Shown: positions 22,931-34,248 of the stretch, one piece after another
How the letters are laid out: each line of letters begins with the position of its first letter
Numbering within the stretch: the first letter of the stretch is position 1
NCBI GenBank assembly: GCA_015501585.1
Contig: JADNRY010000086.1
Coordinates: 124,001-188,000, forward strand
Length of the DNA: 64,000 nt
Reading direction: 5' to 3'
From: Rhodocollybia butyracea
Taxonomy: Eukaryota > Basidiomycota > Agaricomycetes > Agaricales > Omphalotaceae
Program-made: the position numbers and the translations under genes
Notes under the pieces: model-generated
The model's input: the letters and a program-made list of their open reading frames with translations, nothing else
Told to the model about the DNA's origin: nothing
Databases searched by the model: none

Positions 22931-24215
22931 CCGTAACGTCCCTGACCAAACTCTGGGTCAAGCTACAAAACTGTGAGTGAACTTAATCACTAGGAACTTG
23001 TACCACAATCTTAGTGGCTTGCTAATACTCATTAGAGCTAGCTAAGGAACCCTCACTCTGGAGCCAAATAATTCCTTACTAGAAGCCGTCCCCTCTAAGG
23101 AAGCAACTAGATTTATGCAAAGGAGAGTGAACTTAATCACTAGGAACTCATACCACAATCTTAGTGGCTCGCTAATACTCGTTAAGAGCTAGCTAAGGAA
23201 CCCTCACTCTGGAGCTGAGTAATTCCTTACTAGAAGCCGTTATTAGGCCTAGAATCGGCCTAAGGCATGTAACCATACATTTTGACATTTTGTACACGTT
23301 ATACAATGCAATAAGAGAGTTATACGGAGCCCGAGCGTGATAGCTGTTGCCGAGGCAAAGAACTTAACAATAATACTCAGCGAGCCATGAAGGTACACCC
23401 ACAAGCATAGCCTAGAGCCAAGCTAGTGAGGATACCTGGGCTGCCCGGAGATGTAACACTAGATCATCAATCTAGTTATACCCAAGAGTGTATACTCTCT
23501 AAACTACAGGACACCTCAAAGCGGGATAAGTACTAAGCCAACGCGTTACTCAAGGGAAGAAATTATGAGGGAAGGCATCCCTCACACTAAAACCCCCAAC
23601 AAGCTATGTTAAGATGTGGACTTTACAGCCCATAACAATGGACCGGAACAATCCCAAGGAAACTGTAGAGGTCTATTTGCGGCACCAGTCGTAACCGTGA
23701 AGATGGTAGAAACATGCTTAGCGGTCCCACGGAAAGCTACGCGCCGGGATAGCCTTGGCAAATTGAGATGTTTGATCTTAAAAATCATACACGGGAGGTC
23801 TTATCCATTAAAGCCGACTATTGGGAATCACTTGTACATACTCAGCGCAGTTGCTCGAGACTATCATAAGTGGTGTCATTGGAAAGCTAGACAACAGGCC
23901 TTCTTGAGAGAATGTTAATTACACCCAGGATGGACAGAACTGTCTGAGGAATAGAATGAAACTCACCCACTGGAAACCGGGCGGCGAATGGTCATGAAGC
24001 ATACAGGTACTCCTGACCCCGGAGAATTGTGGAGTAATCAGAGAAACCTCGCTCGGATCATAACACTTTAAAACTATGTTAATCTATGGAAAGCAAGAAG
24101 GGCCTGCCACCTTGGATCAAGATTTTTGATGTAGCCGAACTGATGTTGCCAAATCGGGACATGGACCTCGGGCACCCATTATAATTATGTAAATCTAATC
24201 CAATTTATTTATCAC
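22931..24215 (+). repeat. LTR-like repeat family, copy D (rearranged)
   Basis: 22931-23096 matches 8240-8400. A 115-bp piece (CTTAATCACTAGGAACTNRT to CCTCACTCTGGAGC) is repeated at 23108-23222. From 23243 a 0.8-kb block homologous to the reverse complement of 8825-9716 follows, and 24085-24205 (GGAAAGCAAGAAGGGCCTGC) matches the inverse of 26590-26725. A frame at 23616-23918 shows no known domain. Confidence 0.55.
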
Positions 24216-26540
24216 CACTGTTCTCATTGCTCTGTTCTCGGACAAGAAGTTAGATGCCCTTAGCTAAGAGTACAAGGCTAAGTGCTCTATGTATGCCTCA
24301 CGTGAGAGTGTGCGCCCATTAGTAGTATTGTAACGTATACAGTACGGAGATTTTCTCGTCTCCTATGGTACAGTACGGGCAATATACGGCCGTATTCCGT
24401 ATACAGACTGTACTCGTGACAATGAATTCCTTTGCCCCCAAATATGTGGTGAATGGTATTATTTTGCATGTATCAAGGACTTAAGGCTCTTATTCTGTGC
24501 TTCTCCTACTTCAGAATTGCAAGAAAAAGTTGTTATACATGCGTGTGATGATGTGTCATATATGGCGTAATACAGTGTAACGGTATGGTAAAATACAGCT
24601 CGTTTGAAGGTCTTACGGTACAGAAGATTTCACGTAACTTACGGCCGCACTCCGTAGGCTACGAATACGGTGACAAGCCCTAGCCCATACTATTCAGTGC
24701 CGTCAGAAATAATAAGTAATCACACTGCACTACTTGGACTCCTATTATAAGGGCTGTCAGTTCTGGGGTTTTGGTTAAATCTAAAGTCATAACAAAGTCA
24801 TAATTGCCTGTAGGTCCAGTAATAGAAGCTTGCCATCTTGTGTCACTATTGAAACTAAACTAGAAAAATCTGTGGCATCTCAGTTTTCTTCTAGTTTCCA
24901 AACAAACATCCTTATATCCTTGAGTCATTCTTCTCCCTGGCAGTACCTTTTACCAGTGAGCCAGCGACAAAATGTAAAACACAAATAAGTATGGCCTCAG
25001 AAGTGTGCAATACAACCAACTCGTATTGAGAACGGTAAGTACCTGTAAAACACGAATAAGTACAGCTACATGTATAAGCGTAACTTGTACAAGTTCCACA
25101 GATAAATAGATAAAGTAAACGACTGAGGGGAAAGGACGACTTGTCCTGAATATATAAGTAAATGCACAAAACTGCCAAGTCATAGAAAGGCTCTCAGATA
25201 AACGAGATATGTAGGTTAAATAAAAGAGGCAAGGAAAAATGAAGCTCCCCACGGGAGGATAAATTATACCAGGACCGAAACACATCCCATCTACATCGGA
25301 AGCAAAAGGCGGGCAGGACTCCTCTTCCCATAGTACTCCCTTCGACACAGAACAGCTCATGGCACGTATGGCAGTCTTGTACATGCTGCCCAGTGCCAAT
25401 GAACTGCCACATGGTTTGCTGAACTACATACACAGTTGTGCATGTAGCACGACTTGTACTACACCCACAAGGACATACTATAACTACTTAATTCAATAAA
25501 CCATTTATTCAATCTGAAATTCTTGCTCGTATTTAAAGGACTAATTACTTAGGAGTAGCTAGACAGACTCTCTCACTAGAAAACCTAACTATTCTCACTC
25601 AGCAGACTTTGGAATTTGCTTTGAAAAGCTAGGCTTTCCCTCCTTGAATACTTAGATCAGAATTGGTTCAAGTGTAGGCATGAGCTAAGTTCCAGATGGT
25701 TCAAGAGCCCAAATGGTACCAAATACATTGAACAAGTATGTGACAAACACAGACTTTCTAGCCAAGATATCATCAAGGGTAAGTACTCTGGCTGAGTCCC
25801 ACTCTAATCCCAAGCTCATCAGGAGGAAATCTGAATTACCTGCATCTGACTCAGAATTGACCTTGAATTGTTCACCCATCTAGATTTCTATCTAGTATGT
25901 TTCAAACTTCTCCCTTACATCAGTGCCCTCAGTTGATTACAGTCAAGTGTACTTACTTCTGAAAGCTTGTCTTGGGGTGAGTTTAAGTAACTTTACTAGT
26001 AGCTAATCAGTGCCTGTTACTTATACAAGTATGACTCATTCTACAGGTACTACTAAGTGCAATTTAATCCAGTAGATTAACACTCAAGTGTACTACTGAG
26101 GGATAGTATTGTACTTACCTATTCCATACATGATACTACATAGAAGAATCATGAATCGAATCTGGAAGGCTGGCCTGTGCTTGGAATCTCAATAGCAATG
26201 AGGTTTGATTTCTGGTACAGAGAAAGAGTTGTTAGCTCTTCTTGAACCTCTGAATCATGTTTGTCGACCGAAGGCGCCCCTAGATCAGCTCTAACATCAA
26301 ACAGCAATAAAGCCCGGGCCTGGGTAATCAATTCAGTGGCAATTTTGTACAGGCTTGAGCTGACCTGAATATTGTGCTTGCCTCCTGATGAGCCCTTGAT
26401 ACCTCAGCACTATATTTACAAGTGGTAGGCTCAAAAACAGGTAGAGGGGGGTGGCAACATGGCTACTGGCACAGTTTACTTTGCACGGTCACGACCATCT
26501 TTTACGACACCGCCGTGACCGTATATGAGGCAGCAGTATA
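24216..26540. other. Dispersed repeat and unidentified frames
   Basis: 24300-24570 has a direct relative at 30420-30700 (AATGRATTCCTTTGYCCC, TTTTGCATGTATCA). Small minus-strand frames at 25685-25879 (LMSLGLEWDSARVLTLDDIL) and 26149-26331 (LTTLSLYQKSNLIAIEIPST) look weakly protein-like and could be exons of one broken gene, but no domain is recognised. Confidence 0.4.
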
Positions 26541-27787
26541 CTCTGCTGTTAATTTGCAGCGTGTTTAGCATTTTTTCTCAACCGACGGCGTACCAACGGA
26601 TAAATAGTAATAGATTTACATAATTGTAACGAGTGCCCGAGGTCCATGTCCCGATTTGGCAATATCAGTTCGGCTACGTCAAAAATCTTGATCCGAGGTG
26701 GCAGGCCCTTCTTGCTTTCCATATTAATCCTCATGAAATCATATTTTACCTCTGATATATATATCCAAGAATGGACTATTTCTTTATTGTGGGTACCATA
26801 TACAGGCTGGAGTTTCCTTTCTGAGCCAGATTCCTCTGTTCCACTCTCTTTCCGTCTCTCTCTGCATCTGTTTCATCTATTTTTTGTATTAAACTCTCTC
26901 TACTCAGCATATAAGCCAGACATATTTATTCAATAAGACAAGTTACTTGCCACCTCCCCTGTACAAGATTGGTTGTGTTCCTTCACCTTGAAGTTTCTTG
27001 CCCTCGACTTGACTGCTAAGACCAGTGCTCCGTAGAACGTCCCCTCAGGACTAGTAGTGTGACGTCTTCTGACTTGGTTATCTTTAGAAAGTAATAAACT
27101 TCACGGAGTTACTTACCACCTCAGTGTTTGAGATTGGTTGTGGTTTCTTCACCTCAGAGGATCTTTCCCTCGATTTGTATGTTAGGAAGTGAGCTCCATA
27201 GAACGTCCTCGGGACTAGTAGCGTGATGCTTCTCTACTTAACTATGAGTCAGTTGTTAGATTCTTCACCTAGTAAGTAGCTGGTCACCTCTCTACATGTT
27301 CCTGCGGAGAAGTGTTAGTTGCTTCATGAAGTTGTTAGCCAGTCTCGACGCTTTACCGCGGAGTGATTGATAGTTTCTTTAAGGAGTTTGATTTACTGTC
27401 ATATTACTTGCTTGGCAGAATTTGGCCTGCAATAGAATTTCACAAACTTCCTTTGGCCCACTTGAGAATCTGATTGAGTCTTGACCGTGTGAGTTCCCTT
27501 GAACTCCAGATCAACCTTAAATCTAGTTGCTTCCTTAGAGGGGACGGTTTCTAGTAAGGAATTATTTGGCTCCAGAGTGAGGGTTCCTTAGTCAACTTCC
27601 CTGTGAAGTTAGGCAAGCCACTAAGATTGTGGGACAAGTTCCTAGTGATTAATTTCACTCACAATATTGTAGCTTGGCCCAGAGTTTGGTCGAGGACTTT
27701 ACAGTGTCACAGCAGCTAGTGCCAGAGTTTGCCTAGGGTTGTTGACAAACCTTGAAGTTACTATTCTAGCTAGTGCCAGAGTTTGCC
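26540..27787 (-). repeat. LTR-like repeat family, copy B, part 1
   Basis: Read on minus it carries the family start TGTGACACTGTAAAGTCC, the CCTCACTCTGGAGCC core and a TATA-containing GCTTATATGCTGAG. It is broken at 27787 by a solo LTR and resumes at 28412. Confidence 0.65.
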
Positions 27788-28406
27788 TGTCAAGTCTCGA
27801 ACAAAGAGGCTTGTTAACCAGCCGTATTTAATTAATACTTCCGATCTAACAGATTCGGGGCTGCTCGGTAGACAATGCTTACAAGAACTTAAACGTTACG
27901 GTGTTTTGGGGGTGTCTTTGTATAGAGTTGGTGTGCACTATATGGGTATTGGTGACAATAAGCGTCGGGAATACGTACCTTCAATATATGTGATATTAAA
28001 GTGAGCCTTGCTGTATTCACTCAGTAGATAATTCCTCAGGTGTGGTTCACACAAAGAATGGAGATAACAAGTGTAATTCTTGTAGGTACTGGGTTACAAA
28101 ATATAGAGACTAAAGAAAAAGGGTGTATGGGTAATTCCCCCCTTTTATAGTCTTTTACATGGGAAATCATTAAGTAATTAAATATATAGTACATGTGTTA
28201 GCCTCAAGGCAAACCATGGTTTGCATGAGTAAGCCATTCTAAATAAGTAGAGCCTCAATGACTCAATGTAACTCATTTGAATATACCCGCATGTTCCGGC
28301 AAGTCATAGTCACATGATCAGCAGGTCTAGTCATTCCGAGTCATTTTGAGTGCCAAGTAATAATAGTTATGAACAGGAGATGTGCTAAGTTGTTCAATAC
28401 CTTACA
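27788..28406 (-). mobile_element. Solo LTR, nested in copy B
   Basis: The plus strand reads TGTCAAGTCTCG to CAATACCTTACA, i.e. a TG..CA LTR on minus. It is flanked by a perfect 5-bp duplication TTGCC (27783-27787, 28407-28411). It matches the solo LTR at 40422-41053 along its whole length. A promoter-like ACTATAAAAGG is present on minus near 28150. Confidence 0.95.
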
Positions 28407-28411
28407 TTGCC

Positions 28412-28600
28412 TAGGAGAATCTTAGTTTTGTTGTATTGGTTTTGGTTTTGATTATTTGGTTTTGGACACATACACATTATTGGTTTTGGTTTGATTATAT
28501 TGATTTGGACATCCCCGACATTCCCTTGTACACATGTACACCCAAGTAGGCTTCCCTTGACTCAATTCTAAGAGTTGTCCAAGCTTAGTTAACGCAACAG
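28412..28600 (-). repeat. LTR-like repeat family, copy B, part 2
   Basis: It continues the sequence interrupted at 27787. Its CCAAAACCAAAACCAATACAAC stretch, on the minus strand, matches 8172-8196 next to copy A. Confidence 0.6.
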
Positions 28601-28771
28601 TCTTGAACCTGGAGCAACCACACACATATCTCCGATATTATGAAACTTTCCCTTGGGGAATCTCTGACAACCCGCCCTCACTCCCTTACATATTGATAGT
28701 CTGGTTAGGTGCGGTAGTGTTTTTGTTAGGTTGTTTTATAGCACCTTTCACACGCCTACATGTAAATACCC

Positions 28772-30119
28772 AAATACCGTCCCCTCTAAGGAAGCAACTA
28801 GATTCATGCAAAAGATCTAACTCAATCTCAAGCATGTGCGAAAGCTGTTACAAAGCTTCTATTACACCAATCCAAACTTTATAAGATAGAATATAATATT
28901 AACTTTGAAGAGAAAGCTAGACTCCATACACGCCCTAAACAAACGCCCAGTTACGGTGTTTGATTGACTCGGTACTTTTAAACCAGGGGGAATTAAGAGG
29001 ACTAGCAGACTCCGGCGGTGAAGAGACCTTTGACTTCATCACAATGGGTGGTTATGAGAGGTGGCAAGATAACTTGATCTATGAGATAAATACATTGTGC
29101 TTATATAATGGGTCTTTACTAGTTTAATATGAAAAGAGATGAAACAGAGTCGGAGAGAAATGGAGTGAGATGGAAATTTGAGAAAGAGAGGAATTTAGCT
29201 AAGAAAGGAAACTCTAGCCCGGACATATTGTACATTTATCTAGAAAACCATCCCAATTTAGGTACAGTCCCGATTTGGGTATCAAAGTAAAAAGAAATTA
29301 AAATGGGTTAACATATTCTGGTCCTCGTGGAATCTTGTACCGCAAATAACCGTTCCTTCCATCGGATGTTTCATGGCTCCACACAGGTATGTGTCCGCAT
29401 GTATATCCTTGAGGTCATCTGGTGGGTTTTGGGCCAGTCCAGCTCAATCCGTTAAGATAATAACATTTCCCCACGATGGTTCACTTCACTACCTTTGAGT
29501 AGATACCAAGAACCCCAGGGTTATGTGTGCTAGCACAATGCTCAGAGCTGTAGCTTGGCGATATCCTATCCACCGTAAGATCATTGGGTTTATTGCAGTA
29601 GGACTTTCCTAGTCAATAGTCGGCTGATAATCAAATATCAAATTCACCTAGCGTAATCATCTAGCAGCTGTGCCGCATCGCAACCCGACTAGTCATTGTA
29701 ACATGTTAAGGTCTTCCTTCCAGTCCGTAAGGCAATCATAGATCTTACCCTCTGACGTCCGTCTTTCCGCTAGCGCAGTACAAGGATTGCATTCCCCTTC
29801 TGATACCTTCCCTGGGTAACGCCGCCGCCAGTACTCATCCCACTTTGAGACATGCAAATATATGGATTCATGTATGCATTGGGGTGGGTAGAAACTAGAC
29901 TGACAATCTAGTGTTGATGTCTCTGGGCTCCTCGCCAGCTTAGTATCAGACTACGCTTGTAGGCATATCATCACGGCTAGCTGAGTATTATCGCTGAGAT
30001 ACTAAGCCTTAGCTACAGTGATCACGTTTGGGCTCCGTATAACCCTCTTATTGTATGTGTAGCGCATATACATTGTCAAAATATATGGCTACAAGCCTAA
30101 GCACAAAATCTGCGTATTA
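28772..30119 (+). repeat. LTR-like repeat family, copy C
   Basis: It is very similar to 8392-9716, begins abruptly at CCGTCCCCTCTAAGG and ends at CTGCGTATTA like copy A. It lies head to head with copy B, about 170 bp apart. Confidence 0.75.
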
Positions 30120-30779
30120 ACAACCAATACACAGCTTTCAGGAAACACTATATGTAGATGATCCCATTGATATCGATGGTAAGTAATCTTACAGCACCTC
30201 CCAAATGCAACCCTGCTTATTCTGCAATAAGCAAAGTGCTCATTTTAGGATAAGATAAGGCCAGCAAATGTGAGAGACGGTTCAGCGATTGTTGAGCACT
30301 TAAGCTGTATTACTTCCGTCTCTCATCATCACGCATCCAGTACCTCAGTGTGGTCTTCTAGTTCCTGAACACTCCGGCTTGAATTCTCATGTTCAGTTCA
30401 GGTTTCCCACCCACTAGGGCTCGTCACCGTATGTACCATATATGGTATGGAGATTTTCTCTATATTTACGGACCAATTTTTGCGCGTACGGTACGGTATT
30501 GGCAAAATCCAGCCATATGCGGATACGGACGGTACCTAGGGTCACGTGTTACAATGGATTCCTTTGTCCCAAATACGGGGGTAAATAGTATTTATTTTGC
30601 ATGTATCAGAGGCTTAAGGCTCTTATCCTAGTAATAGGTACATCTCCTACTTCAGAACTGAGAGAAAAAGTCGTGATACGTGCATGTGATGGTGTGTGAC
30701 TCTGAGTGACCACCATAACAGATGTTAAGTCAACGGTAAGTACACTGGCTCTACAGCTGCCTCTATTAATGATTTAATA

Positions 30780-31600
30780 GGTAAAAAAGCAAAATTTATG
30801 TACACTTATACAGAGATCAATTATTACCCACTTTCCCAGTACAGTATAGGCTACTCCTGAGTGCTCCAAATGTACCTATCATACCAGGTACAATGCCATA
30901 GATGCCTGTGGCCCCACCTGCCCTGGATACTCTGATACTTATCCTTAAATTTCGAAAAAATGAGGGTTTTGATGGGAAAGTTTAAAGATTGGTAAAGACT
31001 GATCTCCCAGGGGCCATCTAAATATATCTGAGACCAAGAAAGGGTAGAGAACATATTAGGGCATCAGGGGATGAAAAGGACCAGCCTTATCCGCTCCAAT
31101 CTGCATGTTATATCAAGCAATCTTTAGACTCAACACTTTTCATTGATTTCCTTTTATGGTCATACAGCTTTGGCCTCATCCACTACAATCAAAGGTTATC
31201 CAAAAAATATTTTGCAATCCAACCCCTTCCCACCACAGGACTACCTTCATTTGTGGTGAGCAACCTGTTCAACATATAGAGAGAGGATCTGGATGTCTAC
31301 TACAAGCAGTTGCCCTCAGGGAAAGAGTGTAAACAGTTTTTGTGTTAAGTTTGACAATTTCCCAATTAAGTAGTGAAAACAGCTTTGACCTCATCCACTG
31401 CAAGAGATTTGTGATTTCTCAATTAAGTAATGAAAACAGCTTTGACCTCATCCACTGCAAGAGATTTGTGATTTCTCAATTAAGTAATGAAAACAGCTTT
31501 GGCCTCATCCACTGCAAAAGATTTGTCACTTCTCAATTAGGCAATGGAAACACCTTTGACCTCATCCACTGCAAAAGTTTTGAAATCTCCTGATTAGGAA
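30780..31600 (+). repeat. Dispersed repeat R1 with a 57-bp tandem array
   Basis: The segment is an inverted relative of 58480-59400, for example CTTTAGACTCAACACTTTTC, TTTTCGAAAAAATGAGG-type stretches and GATCTCCCAG. Its right end holds the tandem array listed separately. Confidence 0.7.
31363..31590 (+). repeat. 57-bp tandem repeat, four units
   Basis: Units start at 31363, 31420, 31477 and 31534, each CAATTARGYARTGRAAACA followed by CTTTGACCTCATCCACTGCA. The reverse complement motif CAAAGCTGTTTT is shared with the foldback element at 12839-15615. Confidence 0.9.
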
Positions 31601-31625
31601 AGAAACCCTATTGAAATAAAATTGC

Positions 31626-32514
31626 CTAATATAGTAATTTATCAAAAGTGTAGAAAAACATAAAACCAATTGCATTTGTTGCCTTATTTGGCTTCACTTG
31701 GGATGTCTTGGGATCCTCAAAATCAAAGTTCTTCTCTTCATTGTACTCATCTCTGTCCTCTTCAGAATTTTCCTCACCTAAGCTGTCTTCCCCAATTCCT
31801 TCAGCCATGAGTGAGTCAATCTGGTCCTCAAGCATCTTGTCGTCATCCATGCATACAGGGTGTGATGGGCACTCAGGATCAGAAACAATGCTCGGGACAT
31901 GTGTAATAACATCAGGATCACTCTCAACCTCAGTAGAGAGGGATGCTTGCATGTGCTCAAGAACGGTGTGAGATGATAATGAAGACATAGATATATTTTT
32001 GGAAGGTACATGTTCAGAATGTATCAACAAAGTAGATGGCTGTTCTGGTGGAGAAGAGACAGCCAAAGGAGAGCACATGGTGGAAGAAGATGGGTTCCGA
32101 TGCATTAGAGTGTCCCATGTCAAGGCATTAGATCCAGAGCTGGTACCTGGGACACCCTTGAAAAAAAATCAGTATTTTGGAAAACAGACAGTAGTTGTAA
32201 TTACTCACCAAGCCAATAGGTTGATATGAAGCTGGAGTATCTCTTCTCTGCCTTGCTAGATCCCTCTCTACCTGCTGTCTATGACCTGAACCTTGAGGTC
32301 GCCCAACAGGACGTTTCGGGCCTGCCTCTTCATGTGGTACATATTGCAGTATACTACAGATTCTGAGCGTTTTGGTTGTCCTGGCGTGCACTGAGGCTCA
32401 TTCCTGGTACCGCTACCTTTGGTATTAGAGCTGGATGTGTTGGGAGGTTGGTAAAACACAAATTGAGTGTCTGCATTGGCAGAAAAGTTTGAAGTTGAGT
32501 CAGGCATTGTAAGA
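31626..32514 (-). pseudogene. AT-hook-like protein fragment, function unknown
   Basis: Begins MPDSTSNFSANADTQFVFYQ. After a frame change near 32370 comes KRPVGRPQGSGHRQQ, which has the GRP core of an AT-hook (minor-groove DNA binding). An intron (about 32164-32213, GTGAGTAATT to TTTTTCAAG) leads to a Ser-rich and then strongly acidic second exon (LEDQIDSLMAEGIGEDSLGE, then EENSEEDRDEYNEEKNFDFE). The frame then runs into repeat R1 and ends at 31626. An AT-hook followed by an acidic region at the N-terminus is common in transposon-associated proteins, but no catalytic domain is visible. It may be the 5' end of a larger gene cut off by R1. Confidence 0.45.
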
Positions 32515-32551
32515 AGCGAAGATATGTGTATTAGATGAATATAAAGTAGAC

Positions 32552-33240
32552 ACTGCATGCAAATCCCCGTAAATTTTGCTGGAAATAGTAAAATTATGTT
32601 AAAATTGTATGAATAATTTTTGGCATAAATTCTGATGTTTATGGTAAAGATCTGTTAAGTTTATATTAAGTGAAAAAAATCCAATAAAATCATTGCTTTA
32701 CCATAAAGTGTGTAACTTATGCTGAAACTATGAAGAACTAATGATAAAGTTGAGTTATGTTTATTGTAATATTTTGAAATGAGCTTTTAGCATAATTCTA
32801 CATTAAGGTAACAAATTTATGCAATTATTTGAGTATGATACTGATAAGATTGTAGTGGTTTAACTATAGAATTTTGTATTGCATTCCATAAATCTTTGAG
32901 CAGAAATGGAAAAGTTATGTGAATAAATATCAGCATGAATATCTTTTTTTATCTTATGGTATTCATGAACTTATGATAATCAAAAATTTAGAGCCATTGT
33001 ATTTGTTTAACATAACAGAAGAAACTTACAATGAAGCCATAAGAGAATTCTTCCAGATTAAAATAAATGTTATTTAGGTAATGTTCAATTGATAGAAAAA
33101 TTATGATAAACCAAAAAACTTCATGTTAGCTGAACTTTATTATAGTAGACAATGGCTATGGTAATATAATTATTAGTAAAAGCTAGCATGAATATAGCAT
33201 AAATAATCAAATTTACCAAAAAATTTCAATAACCTTTTAG
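32552..33240. other. AT-rich stretch with a MITE half-copy
   Basis: 32552-32620 begins CACTGCATGCAAATCCCCGT and matches the left half of the MITE at 12464. The rest is very AT-rich, with no gene and no recognised partner end. Confidence 0.5.
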
Positions 33241-33840
33241 ATGGTCGTGTTGGCTGTCGCACGTAGAAAAGTTGTAGCCGAAGAACGCATCAATGTCTAT
33301 CCACCGACGAATCCGTTGCGCGTATCATTGAGCCATTGCGCATGCGACAATGGTTTTGACCTTTATTTAGCAATCCCATTCTCCACACACGCCCCATTCC
33401 CGCCCATGCCACTTATACACCCTTTTAACCCGCACTTTCCGCTTCTCTCTCTCTTATGATAACGTCGAGTCTCGAACAATGTATTCCCCCACTGGTTGTT
33501 CCCCTAACAAAACTACTCAACCCGTGTCCGCCTAGGTGCCCTGTTCCCTTTCAAGATATGTCCTTGTAGTTCTTTACCCATTCCGTGTACTTTCTGCGCA
33601 ATCTACTCACTTTTGATCCCGATTATCACGCGTCCACTAGAACTTCCCACCTGAACTTCCGTATGAAATAATCAAATTTACAGAAAAATTCCGATAACCT
33701 TTTAACTCCCGGGGCCAGTCTATCCACCGACGAATCTGCCACTCCATTTGAGCGTGCCATTAAGCCATTCCGACAATGGTTTTGACCTTTATTTAGCAAT
33801 CCCATTCCCCATGCCCGCCCATGCCACTTATACACCCAAA
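33205..33840 (+). repeat. Pair of direct repeats, about 200 bp
   Basis: 33205-33420 and 33655-33840 share CAAATTTACMRAAAAATT, TATCCACCGACGAATC and GACAATGGTTTTGACC followed by TTTATTTAGCAATCCC. The part between (33430-33620) is related to 46850-47010 (TCCGCCTAGGTGCC, TGTTCCCTTTCAAGATA), probably pieces of one retroelement LTR. Confidence 0.7.
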
Positions 33841-34030
33841 AGCCCGCCCATCCCCTTCTCAAAATTCGAGATTCTTGGCTGTGGCAAAATCGACGGCATC
33901 CCCCATTTATTACTCCCAACAATTCCGTCATTGGGGAGATGTGTCCAACGTCCATTACCTTGCCGCAGAAGCCAGCAAGATTCTCTCCAGATAGGACATG
34001 ATGAATCTTGACCTCTCCTTCAGAGCTTGG
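33626..34030 (-). pseudogene. Copia relic B, C-terminal fragment
   Basis: The minus-strand frame MTYPSSEGEVKIHHVLSGEN LAGFCGKVMDVGHISPM resembles the end of Copia RNase H (VxxGEN-(I/L)ADxFTKxM) with substitutions. It is the natural continuation of the RT relic at 36548-37230, from which it is now separated by the Copia A insertion. Confidence 0.5.
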
Positions 34031-34248
34031 ATAAGTCATTAGTTTCATATGCTATGTCAAGTCGACAAGCTCCTTGTCCGAATTGGGTGTCGATTATGAT
34101 TTGATATCCTGGAGCCCAAACTTAGTCAGAAACTGGTCCCAGTAGGCCAGCATGGATAGTGTACCAGCCTCATACCTAGAGCGAAATGTACCGCGTCAGT
34201 CTCCTTTATCCGATACCTGCTTCCAATTTCCTCCTTTGCTCTAACCAT
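34031..34248. repeat. 218-bp duplication flanking Copia A, left copy
   Basis: It runs from ATAAGTCATTAG to GCTCTAACCAT and has its partner at 36548-36765, at about 96% identity by eye. The left copy ends exactly where Copia A sequence begins; the right copy begins exactly after the 3' LTR. Confidence 0.9.

Noticed and set aside
23616..23918. 100-codon frame as a gene
   Set aside because: It lies inside a repeat block whose other copies do not keep the frame.
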